From contig DASVQP010000003.1 in the NCBI GenBank assembly GCA_036389135.1, positions 1 to 64,000 of the forward strand: a DNA stretch of 64,000 bases. The letters run 5' to 3'. The notes beneath the pieces were generated by a model that saw only the letters and a program-made list of their open reading frames with translations, was not told the origin of the DNA and searched no databases. Position 1 is the stretch's first letter. Every line of letters starts with the position of its first letter. Positions 32,788-40,631 of this stretch are shown here, piece after piece. The position numbers and the translations under genes were made by a program. This DNA comes from Longimicrobium sp. Lineage in GTDB: Bacteria; Gemmatimonadota; Gemmatimonadetes; Longimicrobiales; Longimicrobiaceae.

Positions 32788-32827
32788 CTCGATGCCCCTC
32801 GCCCGCCGTCGGGCGAGGGGCATCGAG
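32788..32827. terminator. 18-bp hairpin between convergent genes
   Basis: CTCGATGCCCCTCGCCCG (32788-32805) pairs perfectly with 32810-32827 around CCGT. It starts three bases after the NYN stop and precedes the DUF4383 stop at 32850; bidirectional termination is likely although there is no T-run. Confidence 0.75.
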
Positions 32828-32849
32828 TTCGTCACCAGACCGCCGCACG

Positions 32850-33245
32850 CTACACGCGGGCGTGGGCCGTCGTGTCGGGGGCCGCGAAGCCGATGTAAGC
32901 GAGGCCGGCGGCGAGCACGGCGTGGAGCCAGATGTCGTTGCCGCCGATGGGGACCAGGCCAAAGGTGGTGGGATCGACGAAGGCCATCACTACCAGCACC
33001 GCGTAGATCACGGCGCCGATGCGGCCGTAGCCGCGCGATGCCGCATGGCTGCGCGACGCCACGATCCCCCACACGCCAAACGCCAGGTGCACGATGTTGT
33101 GGAGGAGGTTCACCGGAAAGAGCCCGAGCAGCTTCCCGGTGGTCTCGTTGTCGGCCTCCATCCCCATCCCATTGTGCACGAACAGTCCCAGCACACCGAA
33201 CAGCAGGAACGCGGCTCCGAAGACCAGCGCGCCGGTCTGTGCCAT
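32850..33245 (-). CDS. DUF4383-family membrane protein
   Basis: 131 residues with four predicted helices: ALVFGAAFLLFGVLGL, NLLHNIVHLAFGVWGIV, GAVIYAVLVVMAFV and LHAVLAAGLAYIGF. VNLLHNIVHLAFGVWG is the family signature. Function unknown. AGGAG stands six bases before the ATG at 33245; an in-frame ATG at 33257 is also possible. Confidence 0.85.
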   Translation of the reverse strand: MAQTGALVFGAAFLLFGVLGLFVHNGMGMEADNETTGKLLGLFPVNLLHNIVHLAFGVWGIVASRSHAASRGYGRIGAVIYAVLVVMAFVDPTTFGLVPIGGNDIWLHAVLAAGLAYIGFAAPDTTAHARV

Positions 33246-33286
33246 GCTTCTCCTCATCCTCCACCTCCATCCGGGGCGAATGCCTC

Positions 33287-33343
33287 CCCTTCCGCACCGG
33301 TATTCCCGAAGCGGAAGGGATCTTGCGAGATGGCGATGCAAGA
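33287..33343. promoter_or_regulatory. Two hairpins ahead of the disordered-protein gene
   Basis: CCCTTCCGC (33287-33295) pairs with GCGGAAGGG (33311-33319); TCTTGC (33321-33326) pairs with GCAAGA (33338-33343). They lie in the 145-bp divergent region and would be in the 5' leader of the 33391 gene if transcription starts upstream. Confidence 0.4.
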
Positions 33344-33390
33344 CTCGGGCAGGCCCGGGAACATGATCCGAATGCAGAAGGAGGCAGACG

Positions 33391-34005
33391 ATGGCGCGCC
33401 ATGGCTACGACAACCGCGAGTACAAGGGGATCCAGCAGAACTCGGTGCGCCCGGACTGGGGCCGCCCGCATCCGCTGGACCCCAACTGGGCCGACGGGCA
33501 CTACCACGGGATGCGGGAGGATGAGGGGAACTGGCAGGGCGCGTACGGCCACTATCGCCGCGAGCACTCGCAGGATCTGGGCGGGTGGGGCGGCTACGAG
33601 GGGCGCTACCGCCAGCCGCCCGGCGGCTTCAACCGCGAGGGTTGGTTTCAGGACCCCTTCGACCGCGGCCCCCACGGCGCGCAGGGTCGCCCGCTGAACG
33701 GCATCCGCGGCTACGACCGGCAGATGCGCGGCGACGCCCACGACGGCGGCGTGCGCTACGACAACCAGTACCTCCAGCAGTACAACCGCGACAGCCTGGC
33801 CTTCCGCACGGGGCGCGGCTACGACCGGAGCTACGGCTGGGCCCCCGGCGCCCGCGAGATCGCCCACAGCTACGACGGCAACTACGCCGACCACCTCCGC
33901 CACAGGCAGCCGCAGGAGCACTCGTACTCCGGCTACAACCGCGGCGGCTTCACCCCCGGCAACCACCCGCAGCCCGGCACGCGCGCGAGCAAGCCGAACC
34001 GGTAG
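33391..34005 (+). CDS. Intrinsically disordered Tyr/Gly/Arg/Asn-rich protein
   Basis: 204 residues with GGAGG seven bases before the ATG. The composition is extreme: dense Gly, Tyr, Arg, Asn, Gln, His and Pro, with almost no aliphatic residues and no run long enough for a hydrophobic core. Short recurring blocks such as NREY, YGHYRREHS, GRGYDRSYG and YDNQYLQQYN space aromatic and Arg residues evenly, as in RNA-binding condensate proteins. There is no signal peptide. I know no named family; function unknown. It is followed by a strong hairpin. Confidence 0.8.
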   Translation: MARHGYDNREYKGIQQNSVRPDWGRPHPLDPNWADGHYHGMREDEGNWQGAYGHYRREHSQDLGGWGGYEGRYRQPPGGFNREGWFQDPFDRGPHGAQGRPLNGIRGYDRQMRGDAHDGGVRYDNQYLQQYNRDSLAFRTGRGYDRSYGWAPGAREIAHSYDGNYADHLRHRQPQEHSYSGYNRGGFTPGNHPQPGTRASKPNR

Positions 34006-34028
34006 GGGGCCGGGGAAAGGGAAACGGT

Positions 34029-34067
34029 AGAGCGGGAGCTGCTTCGAGGCCGAAGCGCTCCCGCTCT
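34029..34067. terminator. Long hairpin between convergent genes
   Basis: AGAGCGGGAGC (34029-34039) and GCTTCG (34041-34046) pair with CGAAGC (34051-34056) and GCTCCCGCTCT (34057-34067): 17 base pairs with a single bulged T and an AGGC loop. Confidence 0.8.
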
Positions 34068-34091
34068 GCTGTTCGGTATGACGGATTCGGG

Positions 34092-34331
34092 TCAGTCACT
34101 CTCGCTCGGTGGCTCTTTCCGAAGGGCAAATACCGTCACGAGAGCAACGATCGTGACCCCGATCGTCCCCATTCCTTCGAGAGACTTTCCGCGCAAGGTG
34201 ACGTACAATCCACCGACCATGCCGACGAGCGCGATCAGGAGCGCCGCCAACAGCCCCGCATTGGAACGGCAGGGGGTATCCCCGCGCTCGGCGACACCCT
34301 TCCTATTCTGCTTCGCTCTCCGCCCCGGCAT
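34092..34331 (-). CDS. Small two-span membrane protein
   Basis: 79 residues: a basic N-terminus with one Cys, two helices (GLLAALLIALVGMVGGLYV and GTIGVTIVALVTVFAL) and a charged tail. No family recognised. Its start lies inside the 3' end of the upstream 71-residue ORF (29-base overlap), suggesting coupled translation. Lower GC than the surroundings. Confidence 0.6.
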   Translation of the reverse strand: MPGRRAKQNRKGVAERGDTPCRSNAGLLAALLIALVGMVGGLYVTLRGKSLEGMGTIGVTIVALVTVFALRKEPPSESD

Positions 34332-34518
34332 CCACGACCCCGTCTAAGCTCTGGAATGCACGTTCCCAGTCGCCACGGAGCGCGCGGGCATCGCTCTCGA
34401 ATCCACCCGCGAACCGCCCACGGTCGCGCGCCAAAGTGCCTCCGAGATCGAGGGCGTGCGCCATCCCGTAGAAAAATGCGGCCAGTCTCCCCTTCACGTG
34501 GGATGGTCTCGTGCTCAT
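34303..34518 (-). CDS. Small hypothetical protein overlapping the next gene
   Basis: 71 residues from ATG 34518, with AAGGAA six bases upstream. Composition is helical and charged (RLAAFFYGMAHALDLGGTLARDRGRF). It overlaps the small membrane protein gene by 29 bases in another frame. No family recognised; a functional pair is inferred only from the overlap. Confidence 0.55.
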   Translation of the reverse strand: MSTRPSHVKGRLAAFFYGMAHALDLGGTLARDRGRFAGGFESDARALRGDWERAFQSLDGVVDAGAESEAE

Positions 34519-34737
34519 GGCGATTCCTTGTCGATGTGAGGCGCGCATCGACGCCCAGGATACCCGCGGTTCGAGGCTGTTGTCGACTCTCTCGTTCGTG
34601 CCCGCCAATCGCACCAAGTCCAACAATGACAACATTTTGCGCGCTCGCGACCACTCCGCGCCAGCAGCGGATCGGCGGGGTTGTGAGTAGGCCAGACGGG
34701 ACGACACGAGCGGCTCAGCGCGCGGATTTTGCGGGTG

Positions 34738-34765
34738 TTCCCTGTCCCCTGTAACCTGCCCCCTG
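34738..34765. repeat. Degenerate heptamer array NNCCCTG x4
   Basis: TTCCCTG, TCCCCTG, TAACCTG and CCCCCTG in tandem, ending directly before an ATG. It is the only array of this kind not at a stop codon. Confidence 0.7.
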
Positions 34766-34831
34766 ATGCGGTGTACAGAGCGGGCGGCGCGGCGGGTTGG
34801 GCGCGCAAGTGTCTCAGCGAGTGGTACTTGG

Positions 34832-35920
34832 ATGTCGATACGATCGATAGTCATGCGCGCGTTCTGCGCGGTGGCGATGCTGGCGGCGCTGGCCCCGGCC
34901 GCGGATGCGCAGGCGATCCGCGGACAGGTGTGGGCGGCGGATGGGGCGCCGACGGCCGGGCTGCGGGTGACGGTGCACGCGGGCGCATGGGCGGACTCCG
35001 CGTCCACGGATGCGGAGGGGCGGTTCTCGGTACCGCTGCCGGACTCGCTGGACGGCGATTCAGTGGGGGTGGTGGTGGACGCGGCGGAGACGGCGGCGCG
35101 CGTCTTCCACCCGTCCGTCGTGTTGCTCGCGCGCGGAGAGTGGGACGAGGAGGTGCGCATGATCCTGCTGCCGCGCCGCTGGACGATCCGCGCGGGGACG
35201 CACGTGGGGCAGATCGTGGAGGTGAGCGCCAGGCGCGGATTCACGCCCACCTGCCGGGGGTGCAGCAACGGCTTCTTCCGGCGCGGCGTCCCCTCGCGCC
35301 TGGGCGCGCGCGTGAGCACCGTGCCGGCATGGCGCCCCGGGAGCTTTCCGCTGCGCGTGGCCTTCGACCACGAGTACACCTCCGAGCGCATCAGCCCGCG
35401 CGACTCGGCCGCCTTCTGGCGCGAGGTAGCCGAGCTGGAGCGCGACCTGGGCGAACATCTCTTCCGGCCGGCGCGCTTCAGCGAGACGGACCCCGTGGAC
35501 GACGCGCCGGAGGACCTGGTGCTCGTATGGGTGGAGCGGGGTCTGCGCTCCGCGGGGCTCGGATCGGTGGCGTACAGCGGCGCAGACATCGGGTACGGCT
35601 CCGTGCGGTTGGACGATGCCCTCGCCTTCACCCGGCCGGGCGCGCCGGGGCTGATCGCGCACGAGATGGTGCACACGCTCGGGATCGGCCACACATGTTC
35701 TTGGTACTCGGTGGTAGCGGACGTCAGCCGCTGTCCCGAGCGGCGCGCTCCATCCGCCACACCCGAGGACGTGGCGTACGTGCAGGTCCACCTAGCGATG
35801 GGCTCCCTGCAGCGCGCGCACGGCGCCCGGTGGGGCCTCGATGCAGCGCTCCGCGGCGAGGAAGAGGTGGAAAACTCGCCGAAGCCGAACACCACCCTCA
35901 TACGGCCATCCGCGCAGTAA
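34832..35920 (+). CDS. Secreted metzincin-like zinc protease with carboxypeptidase-regulatory domain
   Basis: 362 residues from ATG 34832 (34853 also possible), with a signal peptide ending at ADAQ. The first domain (IRGQVWAADGAPTAGLRVTV) looks like a CarboxypepD-regulatory beta-sandwich. The catalytic domain has HEMVHTLGIGH, the extended zinc motif HExxHxxGxxH of metzincins, followed by Cys residues likely in disulfides. The usual Met-turn is not obvious. It probably cleaves extracellular protein. Divergent from recQ's transcript; no operon partner. Confidence 0.85.
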   Translation: MSIRSIVMRAFCAVAMLAALAPAADAQAIRGQVWAADGAPTAGLRVTVHAGAWADSASTDAEGRFSVPLPDSLDGDSVGVVVDAAETAARVFHPSVVLLARGEWDEEVRMILLPRRWTIRAGTHVGQIVEVSARRGFTPTCRGCSNGFFRRGVPSRLGARVSTVPAWRPGSFPLRVAFDHEYTSERISPRDSAAFWREVAELERDLGEHLFRPARFSETDPVDDAPEDLVLVWVERGLRSAGLGSVAYSGADIGYGSVRLDDALAFTRPGAPGLIAHEMVHTLGIGHTCSWYSVVADVSRCPERRAPSATPEDVAYVQVHLAMGSLQRAHGARWGLDAALRGEEEVENSPKPNTTLIRPSAQ

Positions 35921-36041
35921 CGGGTTTTCCAGAGGGCAGCGCACTCGAGGAGAGTGTTGACCCGGAGATGGCCAACCTTTCTCCACGGCTGGTGGCTCAG
36001 GCTCCCGCCAGATCGAACCACAGTAGCAGACCGAAGCCCTC

Positions 36042-37985
36042 CTACATCGCCTCGCACCACGCGAGCACCTCGGCGAAGCGGCGGTCCTCGAGGGCGGCGA
36101 AGAGGGGGTTGCGGGTCAGCTTTGCCTGCGTGAGCGCCGGGGTGGAGAGGCCGCAGAGGAAGCGCGCCCGCCGCCGCGCGGTGCCGAGCGCGTCCGGGTG
36201 CTTGGCGCACAGCGCGCGAAAGGCGCCGGCGTCGATCTCGCGCTCCACCGGCGGGTGCGGTGGAAGCGCTGGGAAGCGGGTAGGCGTCCTCGTCGAGCAC
36301 CAGGTGCAGTGGCCGCACGGCGCCGCGCGCACCTCGCCGAAGTACTCCAGGAGCACGTTGGTCTGGCACCCGTCGCGCTCCACCAGCTCCACCACCTGAC
36401 CGATCCGCTCCACCTCCCCCACCTCTCGCTGGACGAAGCGCGCCTCCAGCTCGCCCGTCAGCGCCTCCACGTCCAGCCGCGGGACGAGCTTGGAGTAGCG
36501 CTGGCGCAGGTCGGTAACCTGCAGCTCCGCCAATCCCTGCTCGGACAGGTACTCCAGCGCGCGCACCACACGGCCGCGGTCCACCGTGCCCAGCACCGGC
36601 TCGTCGGGCTCGATGGTGTAGAGCGTGCGCCCGAACTTCGCCTGTCCGAACAGAGCCCCGATGAACCGCGCGCGCTCCCCGGAGAATCGCCCAACGACCT
36701 CTGGGAGCGGCGCCAGGAGCTTCGCCTTGTAGCCCGCGTAGAAGGGCGTCCCCTGGCGGATCACCCCCAGCAGCTCCAGGTAGGTGAGCGCCGTGCGCAG
36801 GACGAGCTGCCGCAGGTCGTGCTGGTTGGCCAGCTTGAGCTGCGCGATCTCGAAGGTGGCGGGCTCCGCGTCGATCCAGCGAAGGAGGCCGCGGATCGAC
36901 TCGCGGTCTGGCGTGTCGCCGTAGGCGAAGTTCTCCAGCGTCGCCACGTCCTCCATGCTCCCCAGCACCTCTACGGTGGAGTCCAGCCCGTCGCGCCCCG
37001 CCCGGCCGATCTCCTGGCTGTAGCTCTCCAGCCCCTTGGGGAGGTTGTAGTGGTAGACGTAGCGCACGTCCGCCTTGTCGATCCCCATTCCGAAGGCGAT
37101 GGTCGCCACCACGGTGGCGCGGTCGGAGCCCTTCCACCACTCCTGCACCTCGGAGCGGAGCTCGGAATCCATGCCGGCATGGTAGGCACGCGCGGGAATG
37201 CCAGCCTCGGCAAGCATCTCGGCGACACTCTCGGCGGTCTTCTGGAGCGTCACGTACACGATCCCGGGGCCCGGCGGGCGGGAGCGGATGCGCTCCATCA
37301 GCACGCGGTCCCGCTCTGACGACGCCACCGGGTGGGTGGAGAGGAACAGGTTGGGCCGGTGGAAGCCGGTGACGACCGCACCCCCGGGGGCGATCCCGAA
37401 GCTGTCGCAGATGTCCTGCACGACGGTGGGGGTCGCGGTAGCCGTGAGCGCAAGGATTCGCTCCACCCCCAGGGTGCGCGCCGTCTCGGCGAGCTTCAGG
37501 TAGTCTGGCCGGAAGTTGTGCCCCCACTGCGAGATGCAGTGCGCCTCGTCGACGGCGAAGAGCGAGATCCTCACCCGCCCGAGCTGCTCCAGGAAACGCT
37601 CGTTGTTGAAGCGCTCCGGCGCGACGTACAGCAGCTTCAGCGTCCCCGCGCGCAGCCCGCGCTCCACCGAGGCGATCTCCTGGCGCTCCAGCGAGCTGTC
37701 CAGCCGCGCCGCCTCGATCCCGCGCGAGCGCAGGTAGTCGATCTGGTCCTTCATCAGCGCGATCAGTGGCGAGATCACCACCGTCACCCCATCCAAAAGG
37801 AGCGCCGGGAGCTGGTAGCAGAGCGATTTTCCCCCGCCCGTGGGGAAGACGGCCAGCGCCCCGCCGTGTTCAAAGAGCGCTTCGATGACCTGGCGCTGCC
37901 CCGCCCTGAACTCCGGGAGCCCGAATCGCTCGTGCAGGAGCGCCTCGGCGGCCTCCATCGCACCGGGTGTATCGATCGTCGCCAT
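36042..37985 (-). CDS. recQ: ATP-dependent DNA helicase RecQ
   Basis: 647 residues from ATG 37985. It unwinds DNA 3' to 5' in recombination and repair. Walker A is GGGKS (50-54), motif II DEAH (146-149), motif VI QEIGRAGRDG; the zinc-binding Cys set (CQTNVLL then CGHCTWC) and RQC winged helix follow, and a C-terminal HRDC-like remnant ends the protein. Complete by length. Longer ORF starts would only add Arg-rich sequence. Confidence 0.95.
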   Translation of the reverse strand: MATIDTPGAMEAAEALLHERFGLPEFRAGQRQVIEALFEHGGALAVFPTGGGKSLCYQLPALLLDGVTVVISPLIALMKDQIDYLRSRGIEAARLDSSLERQEIASVERGLRAGTLKLLYVAPERFNNERFLEQLGRVRISLFAVDEAHCISQWGHNFRPDYLKLAETARTLGVERILALTATATPTVVQDICDSFGIAPGGAVVTGFHRPNLFLSTHPVASSERDRVLMERIRSRPPGPGIVYVTLQKTAESVAEMLAEAGIPARAYHAGMDSELRSEVQEWWKGSDRATVVATIAFGMGIDKADVRYVYHYNLPKGLESYSQEIGRAGRDGLDSTVEVLGSMEDVATLENFAYGDTPDRESIRGLLRWIDAEPATFEIAQLKLANQHDLRQLVLRTALTYLELLGVIRQGTPFYAGYKAKLLAPLPEVVGRFSGERARFIGALFGQAKFGRTLYTIEPDEPVLGTVDRGRVVRALEYLSEQGLAELQVTDLRQRYSKLVPRLDVEALTGELEARFVQREVGEVERIGQVVELVERDGCQTNVLLEYFGEVRAAPCGHCTWCSTRTPTRFPALPPHPPVEREIDAGAFRALCAKHPDALGTARRRARFLCGLSTPALTQAKLTRNPLFAALEDRRFAEVLAWCEAM

Positions 37986-38136
37986 CGCGTGTGTGCTCTC
38001 GTGTCGTGTGACGGGAGGTGCCTTTGCGCATCCAAAATCGTCGCACCGCACGCCGCGCACAATCGCAACGTTCCGCCAGCCGCCGCACGCGCTGCCCGGC
38101 CGCAGGCGCGCGGAGCCCGCCAGCGCTCCTTTACGC

Positions 38137-38172
38137 AAAAAGCCCGGCTCCGCGACGGCGGAACCGGGCTTT
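38137..38172 (-). terminator. Intrinsic terminator after the zinc-ribbon gene
   Basis: AAGCCCGGCTCCGC and GCGGAACCGGGCTT pair with one mismatch around GACG; read on the minus strand it is followed by TTTTT. It ends the HicB-like/zinc-ribbon unit before recQ. Confidence 0.85.
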
Positions 38173-38204
38173 GTTGATCATCAGCATCGATCACAGCAGC
38201 TCGC

Positions 38205-38420
38205 TCACGGGTCCGTGCAGTCCCGTTTGTATCCGCAGTTGGGGCAGACGATCTTGCAGTTGTGGTCGTACATCTCCACACCGCAGATGTCGCAGAAGTG
38301 CTGCGTGGGCACCTCCATTTCGCGGAAACGTGGGGGCGCGGGCTCAGGCGGGGGAGCGGCGGGCTCGGCGGCTTTGTGCGCGTTGATGCGGGCGCACCAG
38401 CTCGGGTCGAAGTGCGCCAT
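38205..38420 (-). CDS. Small zinc-ribbon protein
   Basis: 71 residues. An N-terminal helix and a Pro/Ala linker precede a C-terminal ribbon HFCDICGVEMYDHNCKIVCPNCGYKRDC with paired CxxC motifs. By family a nucleic-acid or protein-binding ribbon. The ATG overlaps the TGA of the HicB-like gene (TGATG), so the two are coupled. Confidence 0.75.
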   Translation of the reverse strand: MAHFDPSWCARINAHKAAEPAAPPPEPAPPRFREMEVPTQHFCDICGVEMYDHNCKIVCPNCGYKRDCTDP

Positions 38421-38641
38421 CAGCACCCCGCATCCGGCACTTCGACGTACCCGATGCGCGTCACGGAGGCCGGGATCGCCGCGCCGTCCTCGCGCAACGC
38501 GTCGAGGTGGAATTCGATGGCTTCTCGGATCAGCTCGCGCACCTCTTCCTCGCTCTCCGCGACGGCGGCGCACCCCGGAAGGTCGGGAGCGTACGCGCCG
38601 AAACCGGTCGGGCCCCGTTCGATGACGACCGCGTACTTCAT
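38420..38641 (-). CDS. HicB-like antitoxin-family protein, orphan
   Basis: 73 residues from ATG 38641 with AGGAG upstream. MKYAVVIERGPTGFGAYAPDLPGCAAV and the following helix EEVRELIREAIEFHLDALREDG are the HicB partial RNase-H-like fold. No HicA toxin is adjacent: the downstream gene is a zinc ribbon. There is no C-terminal DNA-binding domain, so it may act as a free-standing HicB domain. Confidence 0.85.
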   Translation of the reverse strand: MKYAVVIERGPTGFGAYAPDLPGCAAVAESEEEVRELIREAIEFHLDALREDGAAIPASVTRIGYVEVPDAGC

Positions 38642-38666
38642 CGTGCCGCTCCTGTTCCGGTGAACG

Positions 38667-38858
38667 CTACTCCCTCGCCGCCCGCTCCACCACCCAGATG
38701 GTGGGGTCGAGCTGGTCCACCTCTTCCTGCCTGCCATCGTCCCAGCGGACCACGGCCCAGAGGGCGAACCCCTCCACGATCCAGCCCATGACGCCGGCCA
38801 CGTGCTGCACCGCGTCGCCCGTGTTGTAGAAGTGCCGCGACTCCAGTTGTGCGCTCAC
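38667..38858 (-). CDS. Small hypothetical protein
   Basis: About 63 residues from a GTG at 38858 with GGGAG seven bases upstream. ESRHFYNTGDAVQHVAGVMGWIVEGFALWAVVRWDDGR suggests a small beta-rich protein. No family recognised. It precedes the HicB-like gene by 25 bp on the same strand. Confidence 0.55.
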   Translation of the reverse strand: MSAQLESRHFYNTGDAVQHVAGVMGWIVEGFALWAVVRWDDGRQEEVDQLDPTIWVVERAARE

Positions 38859-38977
38859 CGAACCGCTCCCCGCCTTCCGCTGTGGATCTCCCCCGGCCGC
38901 ATCCACGGGCGGACGCGCGCGGTGGGTAACTTGACGCCACGGGCCGGTCCGGGGCAACTTCCCGGCCCGCTTCCGCC

Positions 38978-39553
38978 GTGTCCCGAACCGTGCAGCGCGT
39001 GCCGTCCCAGGAAGATCCCGTCATCGAGTCCGCGCGTCTCGTCATCCGCCCGCTGGGGCTGGACGACGCGCCGCGCCTGCAGGCCGTCTTCGACGCCACG
39101 CCGGACTACTTCGCCGTCGTGGCCGGGCTGGAGAGTGCCACGCCCGAGAGCGCCGCGCACGAGCTCCGCGAGGCGGCCGCGCGCCCCGGCCGCGAGGTTG
39201 CGCTGATCTCGCTGGCCGACGGCACCGATGCCGGCGCGCTTGGCTGGTGGGCCGCGCATCCTGAGCCGGACGTGGCGTTGCTGGGGATGATCCTGGTCGC
39301 GCCCGCGCATCGGGGCACGGGCGTGGCGCGCGAGGCCCTGGCCGCGCTCGAAGGCCGCCTCGCCGCGCTTGGCATCCGCCGCCTGCGCACCGCTTTCCAG
39401 CGCCGCCGCCTCGCCATCCATCCCGTTGTGAAGGCGCTGGGGTTCAGCGAAATGAGCATCCGCGAGCACACCAAGCTGGGGCTGGCGGGCGCGAGCATAT
39501 CGCTGTGGGAGAAGGCCATCGGGAATTTCCCTCACACAGAGACACAGAGATAA
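38978..39553 (+). CDS. GNAT-family acetyltransferase with repeat-encoded C-terminus
   Basis: 191 residues; RLVIRPLGLDDAPRLQAVF opens a RimJ/RimL-type GNAT domain, with the acetyl-CoA loop in MILVAPAHRGTGVAREAL (Q/RxxGxG/A pattern) and KALGFSEM later. GTG at 38978 is used; later GTGs are possible. The last residues FPHTETQR and the stop are encoded by the left arm of the CTCTGTGT hairpin, so the natural C-terminus was replaced by repeat sequence. Confidence 0.87.
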   Translation: MSRTVQRVPSQEDPVIESARLVIRPLGLDDAPRLQAVFDATPDYFAVVAGLESATPESAAHELREAAARPGREVALISLADGTDAGALGWWAAHPEPDVALLGMILVAPAHRGTGVAREALAALEGRLAALGIRRLRTAFQRRRLAIHPVVKALGFSEMSIREHTKLGLAGASISLWEKAIGNFPHTETQR

Positions 39554-39619
39554 CGGCAAGGAACGACAAAAAGGTTTTCTCTGTGCCCTTGCCCTTCCCC
39601 TCCGCGGCTCTGTGTGAAG
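39531..39619. repeat. CTCTGTGT hairpin element, copy 6
   Basis: Left arm CTCACACAGAGACACAGAG begins inside the acetyltransferase gene; right arm CTCCGCGGCTCTGTGTGAAG ends about 20 bp before the next ATG. Confidence 0.9.
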
Positions 39620-39640
39620 CTGCTTTTGCCGAATTCGAGG

Positions 39641-40585
39641 ATGATGCCTGAGCCGATCATCGCGACCACCTTTCCGCTTCCGGACGAGGCGCTGGCGTTG
39701 CTGCGCGAGGTGGGGACGGTCGCCGGGCCGGATGGATGGCGCGATGCGCTGGGCGAGGCGCAGGCGCTCCTCTGCCTGCTGACGAACCGGGTGGATGCGG
39801 CGCTGCTGGAGCGGGCGCCGCGGCTGCGCGTGGTTGCGAACGCCGTGGTCGGGTACGAGCACGTGGACGTGGCGGCGTGCCGCGCGCGCGGGATCGTCGT
39901 GACCAACACCCCCGACGTCCTCACCGGCGCGACGGCGGAGCTGGCGTGGGCGCTGATCCTGGCGGCGGTGCGGCGGCTTCCGCAGGCGGAGCGCTCGCTG
40001 CGCGCGGGGGAGTTCGGCGGGTGGGGATTCTGGGACTACCTCGGCGGCGACCTCGAAGGGCGGACGCTGGGGATCTTTGGGATGGGACGCATCGGGCGGG
40101 CGGTCGCGCGGCGGGCTGGGGGCTTCGGGATGCGCGTGGTCTACCACTCCCGCACCCCGCTTTCGGCTGACGACGAGCGCGCATTCGGGGCGGAGCGCGT
40201 GGACTTCGACGGGCTCCTGGCCCGCAGCGACGTCCTGTCGCTCCACGCGCCGCTCACTCCCGAGACGCGCCACGCCTTTGGCCGCGACGCCCTCCGCCGG
40301 ATGCGCCCGGGGAGCGTCCTCATCAACACCGCCCGCGGCGCGCTGGTGGACGAAGCGGGCCTGGTCGATGCCCTCCGCGACGGGCCGCTCTCCGCGGCGG
40401 GGCTCGACGTGTACGAGCACGAGCCCGCCGTGCACCCGGGCCTGCTGGAGCTCCCGAACGTCGTCCTCCTCCCCCACATCGGCTCCGCCACGCGCGGCAC
40501 CCGCACGGAGATGGCGATGCTCGCCGCCCGCAACGTGCACGCGGTGCTGGGCGGCCGCCCGGCGCTGACGCCGGTGAAGGGATGA
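39641..40585 (+). CDS. D-2-hydroxyacid dehydrogenase (glyoxylate/hydroxypyruvate reductase type)
   Basis: 314 residues from ATG 39641 (or 39644). NAD(P)H-dependent reduction of hydroxypyruvate or glyoxylate. The catalytic domain is split as in the family: NAVVGYEHVDVAAC, Rossmann GMGRIGRAV, catalytic Arg in NTARGALVDE, Glu in VYEHEP and His in PHIGSAT. With the glycerate 2-kinase 630 bp downstream it can form a hydroxypyruvate to D-glycerate to 2-phosphoglycerate route. TGA is followed at once by an octamer array. Confidence 0.93.
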   Translation: MMPEPIIATTFPLPDEALALLREVGTVAGPDGWRDALGEAQALLCLLTNRVDAALLERAPRLRVVANAVVGYEHVDVAACRARGIVVTNTPDVLTGATAELAWALILAAVRRLPQAERSLRAGEFGGWGFWDYLGGDLEGRTLGIFGMGRIGRAVARRAGGFGMRVVYHSRTPLSADDERAFGAERVDFDGLLARSDVLSLHAPLTPETRHAFGRDALRRMRPGSVLINTARGALVDEAGLVDALRDGPLSAAGLDVYEHEPAVHPGLLELPNVVLLPHIGSATRGTRTEMAMLAARNVHAVLGGRPALTPVKG

Positions 40586-40609
40586 AGTGCGTAAGTGCGT
40601 TAGTGCGTT
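40586..40609. repeat. Octamer array AGTGCGTW x3
   Basis: AGTGCGTA, AGTGCGTT, AGTGCGTT directly after the dehydrogenase stop. Reverse complement of the octamer at 15642-15663. Confidence 0.85.
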
Positions 40610-40631
40610 GGTGCCGCGGCCATCGAGAGTC

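Noticed and set aside
38205-38641. Complete HicAB module
   Set aside because: The partner gene encodes a CxxC zinc ribbon, not the dsRBD-like HicA fold.
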